DNA of 43,174 bases from Desulfuromonadaceae bacterium (GCA_028687585.1 JAQTZV010000014.1:88718-131891); one strand, 5' to 3'; shown: positions 17,578 through 26,476, numbered from the stretch's first letter. Program-made: numbers and translations. The notes: generated by a model not told the origin, from the sequence alone.

Positions 17578-18465
17578 ATGTTGCGAACAAAACTGTTATC
17601 AGCAATGATATCTATATGCCTCATGTTGGCAGCTGTTCTAAATCAGCCGTCAGCTTACGGCGCGGAGTATGCTTTTATCAAGGGCGTGGGCGGTGCAATT
17701 GGCGTTCATACGATAAACGGTGATGACTCCCTGGTGGAGCTGGCCAGAAGTTTTGATATTGGCTTCAACGAGATCTCAGCTGCCAATCCGGGAGTGGATC
17801 CTTATATCCCTTCAGCCGGGACCAGGATAATGATCCCGAACAAATGGATTCTACCTGACGTTCCGAATCGGAGTGGGATCGTTATTAACCTGGCGGAAAT
17901 GCGCCTCTACTATTTTTATCCACGCACAAAAGGGCTGGTAGACACCTATCCCGTCGGCATAGGTGATGAAGGTTGGGACACGCCCATCGGGACATACCGT
18001 ATTATTGAAAAGATAGTACATCCCGCCTGGCACGTTCCCAAATCAATCCGCGCGCAGAAGCCCGAATTGCCGGACATTGTGCCTGCAGGACCTGACAATC
18101 CCCTTGGTACACATGCTATGCGGTTATCTGTCGGAACGGTGCTCATTCATGGCACTGACCGTCCTTTTGGTATCGGCAGAAGGGTCAGTCATGGATGCAT
18201 ACACCTCTACCCCGAAGATATAGTCCGTCTTTTCAGGAAAGTGAAAATGGGTACGCAGGTAGTTGTCATCCGGCAACCGGTAAAGTTTGCCACTGTACAA
18301 GACCGGGTATGGGTGGAAATTCATGGAGATGAAGGGGAAAATCTGGAGCAGGAAGCTGAAAGTCTCATGGTGAACAAGAAGTTGTTCGCCAGAGTTGACC
18401 CTGGCAAATTAAAAACTGCACTGCGGGATAGATATGGGGTTCCTACCGATGTAACAAAGGATTGA
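17578..18465 (+). CDS. L,D-transpeptidase (YkuD/ErfK family) with LysM-like domain
   Basis: The ATG at 17578 gives a 295-residue precursor with a good signal peptide (cut near AYGA, residue 29). A LysM-like region lies at about 40-88 (INGDDSLVELARSFDIGFNE, then NPGVDPYIPSAGTRIMIP). The YkuD domain runs from about 100 to 240, with His191 and the catalytic Cys207 in HGTDRPFGIG and SHGCIHLYPEDI. This is the ErfK/YbiS type that in E. coli links Lpp to diaminopimelate or makes 3-3 cross-links. Its position right after an Lpp-like lipoprotein favours the tethering role. A weak GTG start at 17527 is less likely. Confidence 0.9.
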   Translation: MLRTKLLSAMISICLMLAAVLNQPSAYGAEYAFIKGVGGAIGVHTINGDDSLVELARSFDIGFNEISAANPGVDPYIPSAGTRIMIPNKWILPDVPNRSGIVINLAEMRLYYFYPRTKGLVDTYPVGIGDEGWDTPIGTYRIIEKIVHPAWHVPKSIRAQKPELPDIVPAGPDNPLGTHAMRLSVGTVLIHGTDRPFGIGRRVSHGCIHLYPEDIVRLFRKVKMGTQVVVIRQPVKFATVQDRVWVEIHGDEGENLEQEAESLMVNKKLFARVDPGKLKTALRDRYGVPTDVTKD

Positions 18466-18662
18466 AAAAAATTTCGGTTTGATAATGATCAGGCTATTAA
18501 TCAAAGCAGGCAGGGTAGGGATCAAATCGAAATGTTTCATACTGAAGAACGCACGCTTGTTTTGTATGAGAGCAAAAGCGCCGGAATAAAATCCACCGGT
18601 ATATATGTAGGGTTTTGAAAGTTGCGGTTGGAAAAAGTTGCTATTTTTCAACGGAGGACATC

Positions 18663-20111
18663 ATGGACATACTGATTTTCACAAAATATGGCAGAACGGC
18701 AATTTTTTCGATATTGATGATTCTTGCTTTGATCTCCCAGGGTGGCTGCGAGAGTAAGGGGAAAACGGAAATAATCGGGTTTCCACAATCTTTTGCCGAT
18801 CTTGCCGAGAAGGTGCAGCCCGCCGTGGTTAACATCAGCACCACCTCTACCGTTACGGTCCCTGGCAACCCGTTCCGGCATTTCTTAGGGCCTGGACAAG
18901 GCAATCAGGGAGACCAAAATGACCCGTTTGGCGATTTCTTCAAAAACTTTTTTGATCAGAATCCAGATCGGAAGATGAAGCAGCAAAGTCTTGGCTCAGG
19001 CTTCATCATCAATAAGGACGGCTTTATCATCACCAATAATCATGTCGTGGACAAAGCCGATGAGATCAAGGTAAAGCTTTCAGACGGCAGGGAATTCAAA
19101 GCCAAGGTTATTGGTAGAGATCCAAAAACAGATCTGGCATTGATCAAGATATCCTCAGTCTTTAAAGACCTGCCGGTACTTGAACTGGGAGATTCGGATA
19201 AAATGCGGGTTGGAGACTGGGTGCTTGCGGTAGGAAATCCTTTCGGGCTGGAACATACGGTGACCCAGGGCATCATCAGTGCCACCGGCAGGGTTATCGG
19301 TTCCGGCCCTTATGATAACTTCCTGCAGACTGATGCGCCGATCAATCCGGGCAACAGCGGTGGACCTCTGGTCAACCTCAAAGGTGAAGTCATCGGAATT
19401 AATTCCGCAATTGTACCTGGTGGCCAGGGGATTGGCTTCGCTATTCCCAGCGCATTGGCTAAAACCATCATGGCCCAGCTCAAGGAAAAAGGGAAAGTTG
19501 TTCGCGGCTGGATCGGGGTAACGATTCAGACCGTCACTCCAGACCTCGCCAAATCCTTTGGCATGAAGGAAGCCAAAGGGGCCCTGGTTGGAGATGTTGT
19601 CACGGATGGTCCCGCAGAAAAAGGCGGAATAAAAACCGGCGATATCATCATTGCATTCGATGGCAAATACGTAAAAACCTCCAACGATCTACCACGCCTC
19701 GTTGCTGAAACCCCGGTAGGGAAATCTGTTGAGTTAACTATTATTCGTGAGAGCAAGGAAGTACGAATATCTGTGAAAATTGAAGAAATGACGGAAGATA
19801 AAATCGCTGTCCAATCAAGTACTCCGGTGCAGAGCTTCGGCATGAAGGTTGATAATATCACCCCCCAATTGCACCAGCAATTTAGTATCACAGAAAAATC
19901 AGGGGTTGTTGTAGTAACTGTGGAACGTGGAAGCCTGGCGGATGAATCCGGAATTCAGCCTGGTGATGTAATCAAAGAAGTCAACCGGAAACCGGTTAGA
20001 ACTGTTGCCGATTTTAACGCAGCAGTCATAAAAAGCGGTAAAGGCAATGCGACACTCTTACTATTGAAACGAGGGAAACAGACCTTCTTCGTAACCATGG
20101 AAAGCCAATAG
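18663..20111 (+). CDS. second DegP/HtrA-type serine protease, possibly lipid-anchored
   Basis: The ATG at 18663 follows GGAGG by five bases; the frame is open from 18615. The 482-residue protein has His127, Asp157 and Ser232 in ITNNHVV, KTDLALIKI and NPGNSGGPL, and two PDZ domains (about 275-375 and 390-480). Its N-terminus is a hydrophobic segment ending ALISQGGC, so Cys29 may be lipidated, although Gln at -3 is not typical of lipobox sites. It shares long near-identical stretches with the protease at 7181 (GRVIGSGPYDxFLQTDAxIN), so the two are paralogues. No sigma-54 element was seen upstream. Confidence 0.93.
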   Translation: MDILIFTKYGRTAIFSILMILALISQGGCESKGKTEIIGFPQSFADLAEKVQPAVVNISTTSTVTVPGNPFRHFLGPGQGNQGDQNDPFGDFFKNFFDQNPDRKMKQQSLGSGFIINKDGFIITNNHVVDKADEIKVKLSDGREFKAKVIGRDPKTDLALIKISSVFKDLPVLELGDSDKMRVGDWVLAVGNPFGLEHTVTQGIISATGRVIGSGPYDNFLQTDAPINPGNSGGPLVNLKGEVIGINSAIVPGGQGIGFAIPSALAKTIMAQLKEKGKVVRGWIGVTIQTVTPDLAKSFGMKEAKGALVGDVVTDGPAEKGGIKTGDIIIAFDGKYVKTSNDLPRLVAETPVGKSVELTIIRESKEVRISVKIEEMTEDKIAVQSSTPVQSFGMKVDNITPQLHQQFSITEKSGVVVVTVERGSLADESGIQPGDVIKEVNRKPVRTVADFNAAVIKSGKGNATLLLLKRGKQTFFVTMESQ

Positions 20112-20157
20112 CGGTATCGGATATCCGTAAATGGGTATTCGCATCGGGAGGTACACG

Positions 20158-21453
20158 ATGAAAACACAACTCAAAAATAACATTATGACCATTCTTCTTG
20201 TTTCTCTCACGGCTTCTGCATCTCTTGCTCAAGCTGCACCCGGCAACAGGATTGTTGAGCCAGATAAAAACGTAACCTCACAGGTGGAGTCCACTCTGGA
20301 AAGGACTACGATAGTTGCCGTGCGTCATATAACCCAGGCGCGCTCAGACCTTCACCGCAAGGAACTGACCAGAGCCCGGCTTGAACTGGAGAAAGCCGAG
20401 AGGCTCATGGAGACCATCAAGGATGACCTTTCTACAACCACAGTGAAGAACTTTATCTGGATTGCCCGCAAACACCTTGAATATGAAAAGCCTCAGCAGG
20501 TATTGCATGACTTTCCGCAGATATATTCTTCTCTGGAAATGATCTCCGTCTATATACCAACGGACAAAGCCAGGATGTATGTAGACCGCGCCAAGGGTTA
20601 TCTGGAAAAGGACAAACAATGGGAGGCGGAACGAGAGCTAGGTCTCGCTGAAAAGTCGTTGATCGTCATTGAAGTGGAACTGCCGCTGCTCAAGGCACAG
20701 CGGTACGTGACACTGGCACAGGAATTTCTTGTTAATAACAATCCACAAAAAGCGGATGAAGCACTCAGGATTGCTGAACAGCGTGCTATGGCTCTCTACT
20801 TCGGCATGAATTCACCCATCATTCAGGCAAGGCAGAACGTCTGGCTGGCGTTCCGCAACTATTCTACAGCGACACGTGCTGAATCCGGCAGGCATCTTAG
20901 AGAGGCCCGGAGCAATCTGGAAAAGACAGCGGCCTCCGGGAATACTCGAGAGAAAGGAGAGATGAGCAAACTTTCCAAAGAAATATCGGTACTCGAGAAT
21001 AAGTTGGCAACGGGAGAAAAAGTTGCTGAATCAGATTTAAGGGCGGCATGGGAAAAAAGTGAGGCGCTTGCCGAACGCTCGGCTGCTTATCTGTCTGCAC
21101 GCATTTCTGAAGCGGAAACCACATTGGGGATTGAAAGTAACCTGATCGAAGCCAGGTTGCATGTGACGTATGCTGAAATTTATCAGGTAACGACATCCGA
21201 ACCGGAAAAGGCGGTAAATGAGCTCAATATAGCGTTGTCGCATCTGCAGAAAGCGTCCGAAAGCCCCATGGATGGCTCGGATGTACGCGCTAAAATCAAA
21301 GAGATCCGCAATATTATTATCGATCTCAGACTCATGCCAAAAGAGAGAGATGTTACCGTGAAGGATCGATATGAATCCGTTAAAGACGAGTTGCGCACTC
21401 TGACGGCTATTGAAAGATCAACTGAGCAGATCAGGGAAATTCAGAATAATTAG
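20158..21453 (+). CDS. YfdX-like helical periplasmic protein
   Basis: The ATG at 20158 has GGGAGG upstream; the frame is open from 20131. The 431-residue precursor has a signal peptide ending near AQA (about residue 28). The mature protein is almost entirely helical and charged, with repeated motifs such as ARLELEKAERLMETIKDDLS, DRAKGYLEKDKQWEAERELG and AEKSLIVIEVELPLLKAQRY. This pattern fits the YfdX family (helical, stress-linked, function poorly known), here followed by further helical repeats. It begins 46 bp after the protease gene and is probably co-transcribed with it. Confidence 0.7.
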   Translation: MKTQLKNNIMTILLVSLTASASLAQAAPGNRIVEPDKNVTSQVESTLERTTIVAVRHITQARSDLHRKELTRARLELEKAERLMETIKDDLSTTTVKNFIWIARKHLEYEKPQQVLHDFPQIYSSLEMISVYIPTDKARMYVDRAKGYLEKDKQWEAERELGLAEKSLIVIEVELPLLKAQRYVTLAQEFLVNNNPQKADEALRIAEQRAMALYFGMNSPIIQARQNVWLAFRNYSTATRAESGRHLREARSNLEKTAASGNTREKGEMSKLSKEISVLENKLATGEKVAESDLRAAWEKSEALAERSAAYLSARISEAETTLGIESNLIEARLHVTYAEIYQVTTSEPEKAVNELNIALSHLQKASESPMDGSDVRAKIKEIRNIIIDLRLMPKERDVTVKDRYESVKDELRTLTAIERSTEQIREIQNN

Positions 21454-21540
21454 GGTGATGCTATGAAAACAGGAAAAGACGCCGGAATCATAACCTTTGG
21501 TTGATCCTTACCTGTCTGATTAAAAGAATGGCCCGAAAGC

Positions 21541-21669
21541 ATGGACATCTCGCCTGATGACTTTCGCTATTTCACAGCATCCCAGATACATCGCATGCCA
21601 CGATTTAATTATGGCAATGATGAACGGGTTCTCCCCTACAAGCTTTTTAAAATATGGCTGGCGCCATAG
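21541..21669 (+). CDS. possible 42-residue ORF of unknown function
   Basis: In the 246-bp gap before the cytochrome gene, ATG 21541 opens a frame beginning MDISPDDFRYFTASQIHRMP and ending FKIWLAP. The frame extends eight codons further upstream to a stop. No ribosome site is evident. The amino-acid composition is protein-like, but I do not recognise it. It may be a gene remnant or chance. Confidence 0.18.
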   Translation: MDISPDDFRYFTASQIHRMPRFNYGNDERVLPYKLFKIWLAP

Positions 21670-21699
21670 TAATACACACCCCCACAGGAGGATAAAAGC

Positions 21700-22032
21700 A
21701 TGAGAAAAACATTGGTTAGCACCGCAGCCGTTTTGGCAGTCTGTTTATTTGCATCAGCAGGATACTGTGAAACAAGGAAAGGTGAGAAGATCAGCGGTAA
21801 GAATAAGTTCGAGGAGCATTGTGCCGCTTGCCATCCCGGCGGCGGAAACACGATTAACCAGATGAAGACGTTACACAAAAATGAACTCAAAGCCAACGGG
21901 GTCAAAAGCGCAAAAGATATCATCGCCAAGATACGTAATCCTGGGCCTGGTATGACTAAATTTGATGAAAAAAACATTTCCAACGCAGAGGCAAAGGCAA
22001 TCGCGGAATATGTTCAGAAGACATTCAAGTAA
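21700..22032 (+). CDS. monoheme class I c-type cytochrome
   Basis: This periplasmic electron carrier of 110 residues has a signal peptide (MRKTLVSTAAVLAVCLFASA) and one heme site CAACH at 41-45. It has a likely axial Met in GPGMTKFDE near residue 87 and the C-terminal helix AEAKAIAEYVQKTFK, typical of cytochrome c6/c552-like folds. AGGAGG precedes the start. It lies 30 bp before the triheme cytochrome gene, so the two are probably an operon. Confidence 0.9.
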   Translation: MRKTLVSTAAVLAVCLFASAGYCETRKGEKISGKNKFEEHCAACHPGGGNTINQMKTLHKNELKANGVKSAKDIIAKIRNPGPGMTKFDEKNISNAEAKAIAEYVQKTFK

Positions 22033-22062
22033 CCACATCATACAGATACGGGAGGATTTACC

Positions 22063-22392
22063 ATGAAAAATCAAGTCGGGCTGTTGGTGTTGATTATGTT
22101 GGCTGTTGTCAGTGGAAGTGCTTTAGCCGTTGGACCTGGCAAGACACTGGAATTTAAAGGTAGTCCGATGGGCACGGTTTTATTCGATGGAACCGTCCAC
22201 AAAAATGCCGGCCTGACCTGCAAAGACTGTCACAACCCGGATATTTTTCCCAAGATGAAACAGGGGAACATCAAGATAACGATGAGTGACCTGTATGCAG
22301 GTAAATATTGCGGGAGATGCCACAATGGTAAAAAAGCTTTCTTTATCAAAGAAAACTGTACTCGCTGTCATCATAAACCGGAAAGTAAATAG
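22063..22392 (+). CDS. triheme c7-type cytochrome
   Basis: The 109-residue precursor has a signal peptide ending near ALA (residue 22) and three heme sites: CKDCH (53-57), CGRCH (83-87) and CTRCH (99-103). The layout, with a His in the FDGTVHKN stretch before the first heme, and AGKYCGRCHNGKKAF, matches the c7-type triheme domain found in metal-reducing bacteria. It is a periplasmic electron-transfer protein; its partner is unknown. GGAGG precedes the start. Confidence 0.88.
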   Translation: MKNQVGLLVLIMLAVVSGSALAVGPGKTLEFKGSPMGTVLFDGTVHKNAGLTCKDCHNPDIFPKMKQGNIKITMSDLYAGKYCGRCHNGKKAFFIKENCTRCHHKPESK

Positions 22393-22397
22393 AGCGA

Positions 22398-22538
22398 GTG
22401 ACATTCCGGGAAGAACACATCGATCTGATGAATATGTTGGCTCACGAAGAAGGTCGGATTGAACATCCGGTATTTGGACGGAGCAACGAAGATTTGACCC
22501 GCAAGATGCCCTGTTCTATCCTGCTCGTCAGGAAGTAG
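22398..22538 (+). pseudogene. 3' remnant of a universal stress protein gene
   Basis: One frame reads REEHIDLMNMLAHEEGRIEH, then PVFGRSNEDLTRKMPCSILL, then VRK and TAG. This aligns without gaps to the last 40-odd residues of the Usp at 6157-6606 (EENIDL..., RIEHALFGGENDAILRKMPC). The N-terminal two thirds of the gene are missing, and the remnant begins right after the triheme cytochrome gene. It is unlikely to be functional. Confidence 0.75.
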
Positions 22539-22586
22539 CCACATCCTTGACGGTGGAAGTCAACCTTGAACGCCAGGAGGTGTCAA

Positions 22587-23216
22587 ATGCGGAAAATTAT
22601 TACAAAGATTCTGTTGCTTGTCTTCATGTTGTTTTATATTTCCTCTTGTGCAACAACCTCTCTGGTTGATAGCTGGCGCAATCCCGGCATTTCAGCCACA
22701 CGGCCGCATAAATTGCTGGTGAAGGGCAATTTCAAAAACACCAATAACCGCAGGGTATATGAAGATATCCTTGCCAATGAGCTTACCCAGCGTGGGATCG
22801 AGGCCATACCGGCACACACCCTCGGTTCTGAAAAGCCGGATAAGGGACAACCGTCACTTGATAACATGCTAAAGGTCAGCGGCGCAGAGGCAATACTCAC
22901 CTTACAGACGGTCAAAGTCGAACATCAAGAACTTGTTCAGCCCGGCATCACCACGATTTATCCGGACTACTGGAATCCACCCGCATTTCCATTCTGGGAC
23001 CTGGATAGCTATTATGGTCCGAAGATCTATTATGAACCGGCGCGCGTATCTACGTATGATACGGCAAATATCCAGGTAAGCCTGTTCGATGCAAAAAGCC
23101 GTAAACTCCTGTGGGCCGCCACGATCAAAACAATCGAACCCGGCAATGTGGTTTCCGTCAGCAAAGATATGGCTGAGATTGTCGTCAGTGCACTTATCAA
23201 GGAAGGATTTATCTGA
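22587..23216 (+). CDS. outer-envelope lipoprotein, possibly DUF4136-type
   Basis: The ATG at 22587 follows AGGAGG by six bases. The 209-residue precursor starts MRKIITKILLLVFMLFYISSC, a lipoprotein signal with Cys21. The mature protein begins ATTSLVDSWRNPG, contains a Pro/Trp/Tyr-rich stretch (PPAFPFWDLDSYYG) and ends AEIVVSALIKEGFI. This layout resembles DUF4136-type lipoproteins, a tentative match. Its last 62 codons and the following 65 bp are duplicated at 42799-43052. Confidence 0.75.
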   Translation: MRKIITKILLLVFMLFYISSCATTSLVDSWRNPGISATRPHKLLVKGNFKNTNNRRVYEDILANELTQRGIEAIPAHTLGSEKPDKGQPSLDNMLKVSGAEAILTLQTVKVEHQELVQPGITTIYPDYWNPPAFPFWDLDSYYGPKIYYEPARVSTYDTANIQVSLFDAKSRKLLWAATIKTIEPGNVVSVSKDMAEIVVSALIKEGFI

Positions 23217-23281
23217 ACAGAATGTAGAGAGACGGCCGGGAGACCTGACCATGAAATTTGCGATCAAGAGAACAGCATAAT
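23031..23281 (+). repeat. duplicated segment, copy 1 (intact gene end)
   Basis: These 251 bp cover the 3' end of the lipoprotein gene and the next 65 bp, including a nine-codon ORF MKFAIKRTA. By eye they are about 95 percent identical to 42799-43052, with a three-base length difference. Confidence 0.9.
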
Positions 23282-23336
23282 GCCGTAAAACGCTTCCTTT
23301 GCATCCGGGGTAGAACGCGTATCCCGTGCCGCTTTG

Positions 23337-23432
23337 TCAGATCTCCACCTGATGCCCAAGCTCGACCACCTGTTCAGTCGGCAGTTTGAGGAAGGTGGTC
23401 ACCCTGAGAGAATTGCGGGTCATGAAGGCAAA
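23337..23432 (-). pseudogene. C-terminal remnant of a KUP potassium transporter gene
   Basis: On the minus strand the frame reads FAFMTRNSLRVTTFLKLPTE, then QVVELGHQVEI and TGA. The pattern RNxLxxTxFxxxPxxxVVELGxQVE is the conserved C-terminus of Kup/KUP proteins (about 630 residues). A stop codon lies immediately upstream in frame, and no other part of the transporter is present. It lies about 150 bp beyond the nuoN stop. This is a relic left by a deletion. Confidence 0.7.
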
Positions 23433-23582
23433 TCACGCCCGAGTCCTGCCTGGTTTCCGAGTTAAATCAATGTCGCAGGTTGCCGTTTCTGACTTTATTG
23501 AGATGGATCAAACAACCTGGTACCTTGTCGCTCATATTTTATCACTGCAAACTCATCTGTATCTTTCCTTGTCAGGGGTGAA

Positions 23583-24992
23583 TTACTGCAGCAGATCAGA
23601 CAGGAGCAAGATAAGAGAATCCGGCCAGAGGCCGAACAGAATAATTGCCGCAGATGCGATTAACAGTACCAGATATTCCGGGATAGATGGCTGAGAGCTC
23701 TCAGCTGTATCGGAATTTTTGCAGTACAGTGTGACCACCACCCGCAAGTAGTAGAAAACCGAAAGCGCAGCCAGCAGGATTCCGACGATGGCCAGCACAA
23801 TTTCACCGGAGCGGACGGCAGAGGCAAAAATCAGGAACTTTCCGGTGAAACCTGCGGTTGGAGGTATGCCGGCCAGGGCAAACATGGCCAGAGCCAGCAC
23901 ACCGGAGGCAAAGGGTTTCGTGCGGCCGAGTCCACGGTAATCATCGAGTGTTTCTCCAACCCCTTCCCGTTCAATAACCGAAATCGCGCCGAATGCCGCG
24001 AGGCTTATCACTCCGTATGCCAACGCGTAAAAGGCGGCTGCCTGATAGCCGCCACTTTTGCCAGAAAGCAGGGCGACTACGACATAGCCCATCTGGGCAA
24101 TTGAAGAGTAGGCCATCAGACGACGGACACGGTTTTGCCGCAGGGCAGCCAGATTGCCGACCAGCATGGAGAGAAGTGCCAGACCCCAGAGCGGCACACG
24201 GAGGAGCGTTGCGTCAGCCGTAGCCGGGAGCAGCATCAGCAGCAGCAGGATAGCCCCCGCCTTTGAACCGCCGGAGAGAAAAGCCACCACCGGTGCCGGG
24301 GCACCCTGATAAACATCCGGAGTCCAGAGATGGGTGGGAGCCAGCGATAGCTTAAAGGCGATTCCGGCTAACAGACAGCCCCAGCCGGCCAGTGCGATCA
24401 GATCCGGCCGGCCGCTTGTCACACTGAGCGGTACCGCTTCCTGAAGTGAGAGTGTGCCGGAGGCGCAGTAGAGCAGGGCGATGCCGAATGCCAGGAAGGC
24501 GGTGCTGAGAGCCCCCGGCAACAGGTATTTCAAGCCGGTTTCGCCGGAAGTTGCCCGTTTCAGGTCAATTGCTACCAGGATGTAGAAGCCGAAACTCATC
24601 GCTTCCAGCCCCAGAAAAAGGGTCAGCAGGTTGGTGGCCGATGCCAGGGCGAGCATGCCGAACGTGGCGAACAATACGGTGGCCGGGTATTCCTCTCCGC
24701 TGATGCCGCGCTCCCGGTTGTAACCTGACGAAAGGCCGAGCACCCCGGCGGCCAGCAGGGCAAAGAAAACACCGAACAGGCGCGGCAGTCTGGCGGCTGA
24801 CAATCCCAGCGTCGGGGCAAGTGGGGCGGGGGGTGTCTGCAGTAGCCAGCATGCGGCCCCTAGCGTTACCGCAACTCCGATAATTGTTGCAGCCGTGTCA
24901 TCTCGGGTGACAGCTCCGAGCAGCAGGGTCAACAGCGCACCAACCGCAAGGAGAATCAGCGGAAAGGCTACCCAGAGGTCTGCCGTGGTCAT
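23583..24992 (-). CDS. nuoN: NADH-quinone oxidoreductase subunit N
   Basis: This is an antiporter-like membrane subunit of complex I. The 469 residues have about 14 hydrophobic segments. Family motifs include LFLGLEAMSFGFYILVA with the conserved Glu of helix 5, FKLSLAPTHLWTPDVYQGAP, and AYSSIAQMGYVVVALLSG. It is the last gene of the nuo operon and overlaps nuoM by four bases. No strong terminator hairpin follows before the KUP remnant. Confidence 0.95.
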   Translation of the reverse strand: MTTADLWVAFPLILLAVGALLTLLLGAVTRDDTAATIIGVAVTLGAACWLLQTPPAPLAPTLGLSAARLPRLFGVFFALLAAGVLGLSSGYNRERGISGEEYPATVLFATFGMLALASATNLLTLFLGLEAMSFGFYILVAIDLKRATSGETGLKYLLPGALSTAFLAFGIALLYCASGTLSLQEAVPLSVTSGRPDLIALAGWGCLLAGIAFKLSLAPTHLWTPDVYQGAPAPVVAFLSGGSKAGAILLLLMLLPATADATLLRVPLWGLALLSMLVGNLAALRQNRVRRLMAYSSIAQMGYVVVALLSGKSGGYQAAAFYALAYGVISLAAFGAISVIEREGVGETLDDYRGLGRTKPFASGVLALAMFALAGIPPTAGFTGKFLIFASAVRSGEIVLAIVGILLAALSVFYYLRVVVTLYCKNSDTAESSQPSIPEYLVLLIASAAIILFGLWPDSLILLLSDLLQ

Positions 24993-26476
24993 GGTGCCCC
25001 TCCCGTCAGCAGCGCCACCGGTACTTTCAGCACCTCCAACAGCGGGGCAGGGTGCATCCCGATAACGATGTCAGCCAGCGCAAGAAAAGTCAGGATTAAG
25101 ATCTCGCGTAGGGAAAGATCTGTCATGGAGAGCGGTCGCCGCTCCTCCTGAAAGAGAACCTCCTGGATCAGTCGCACTGTGTAGACCAGCGGCAGGATCA
25201 CGCCGATAAATGCCAGAACGGTTGCCAGCTGGGCAACTTTGAACGATCCGGTCAGGATCAGGAATTCGCCGACGAAGTTGTTCAGACCGGGGAGACCGGC
25301 AGATGCCATGGCAAACAGCACGAAGAAAGCGGAGTAGATCGGAATTTTGCTCCACAGTCCGCCGTAATCTTCAATCTGGCGGGTATGTGCCTGTTCGTCC
25401 AGCATGCCGACCATTGCAAAGAGCGCCGTAGTGGTGAGGCCGTGGTTGATCATCTGGAGCAGCGAGCCGGAGAGCGCCACCGGAGTCCAGGCCCCGATCC
25501 CCAACGCGACGAAACCCATGTGCCCGACGCTGGAATAGGCCACTAACCGCTTCATGTCTTTCTGGGCAAAAGCGATCCACGACGCGTAGAGTATTCCGGC
25601 AACTGCCAGCCCGATCAGGAGTGGTGTGAGGGTGCGGGCGGCTTCGGGAAAGAGCGGGTAGCCGAATCGGATTAGTCCATAGGCACCAGTCTTGAGCAGA
25701 AGACCGGCAAGGATTACGCTGCCGGCGGTCGGGGCATCGGTATGGGCATCGGGAAGCCAGGTGTGCAGCGGCACGAGCGGAAACTTGACTGCGAAGGCGA
25801 GCAGGAATGCGCCGTAGAGCCAAAGTCCGGTCGCGGTGGAGAAATTTGTTCCGATCAGCTCGGAAAGTCCGAAGCTGTAAACTCCGCTCTGCTGGCCGTG
25901 GATCAGATAGATGCCGATAATGGCGAGCAGCATCAGGAGTGATCCGATCATGGTATAGAGGAAAAATTTGACCGCCGAATAGATGTTGCGATCATGGCCC
26001 CAGATACCGATCAGGAAGAACATCGGGATCAACATCAGCTCCCAGAAGAGATAAAAAAGGAAGAGGTCAAGTGAGAGAAAAACTCCGATGATGCCCGATT
26101 CCATCGCCAGAATGAGCAGAAAGTGGAGAGCGACCCGCTCTTTGATAGAGCGCCAGGAGACGAGCAGAGCGATGGTGGTTACGAAGGCGGTCAGGATCAC
26201 CAACAGCAGGCTGATGCCGTCCATGCCCAGAGTGTAACGAATGCCGAGCGTTTCGATCCAGGGGCGATCCAGGAACAGGAAAAAGCCGGGGGGGGCCGCT
26301 TGCGGAGTGGTGCTTCCCTGACAGAACCAGGCGCTGCAGGCCAGCAGCGTCTCTGCCAGCGCGATGGTCAGAGCGGTTATTCTGGCCAGACTCTCTCTCC
26401 TGGTCATTGCCAGCAGGAGGAGCGAGCCGGCCAGCGGGAGGAAGAGCAGAAGTGTCAGGAACGGCACAGGAATCAT
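24989..26476 (-). CDS. nuoM: NADH-quinone oxidoreductase subunit M
   Basis: This is the second antiporter-like subunit. The start MIPVPFLTLLLFLPLAGS at 26476 overlaps the nuoL stop as ATGA; the frame is open further upstream inside nuoL. The 495 residues contain YLFWELMLIPMFFLIGIWG with the key Glu, FAVKFPLVPLHTWLPDAHTD, and AYSSVGHMGFVALGI, all standard NuoM motifs. Confidence 0.95.
   Translation of the reverse strand: MIPVPFLTLLLFLPLAGSLLLLAMTRRESLARITALTIALAETLLACSAWFCQGSTTPQAAPPGFFLFLDRPWIETLGIRYTLGMDGISLLLVILTAFVTTIALLVSWRSIKERVALHFLLILAMESGIIGVFLSLDLFLFYLFWELMLIPMFFLIGIWGHDRNIYSAVKFFLYTMIGSLLMLLAIIGIYLIHGQQSGVYSFGLSELIGTNFSTATGLWLYGAFLLAFAVKFPLVPLHTWLPDAHTDAPTAGSVILAGLLLKTGAYGLIRFGYPLFPEAARTLTPLLIGLAVAGILYASWIAFAQKDMKRLVAYSSVGHMGFVALGIGAWTPVALSGSLLQMINHGLTTTALFAMVGMLDEQAHTRQIEDYGGLWSKIPIYSAFFVLFAMASAGLPGLNNFVGEFLILTGSFKVAQLATVLAFIGVILPLVYTVRLIQEVLFQEERRPLSMTDLSLREILILTFLALADIVIGMHPAPLLEVLKVPVALLTGGAP

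Noticed and set aside
18532..18618. A 28-codon ORF (MFHTEERTLVLYESKSAGIK...) before the second HtrA gene
   Set aside because: No ribosome site, no recognisable family and short enough to occur by chance. I leave the 197-bp gap as leader DNA.
18601..18660. GTTGC repeats before the second HtrA gene as activator sites
   Set aside because: The two GTTGC copies are direct, not inverted, and TGG-N8-GC here has the wrong spacing for sigma-54.
23344..23402. GACCACCT/AGGTGGTC inverted repeat as a nuo terminator
   Set aside because: The arms are only 8 bp, the loop is long, there is no T-run, and the sequence is explained as part of the KUP remnant.
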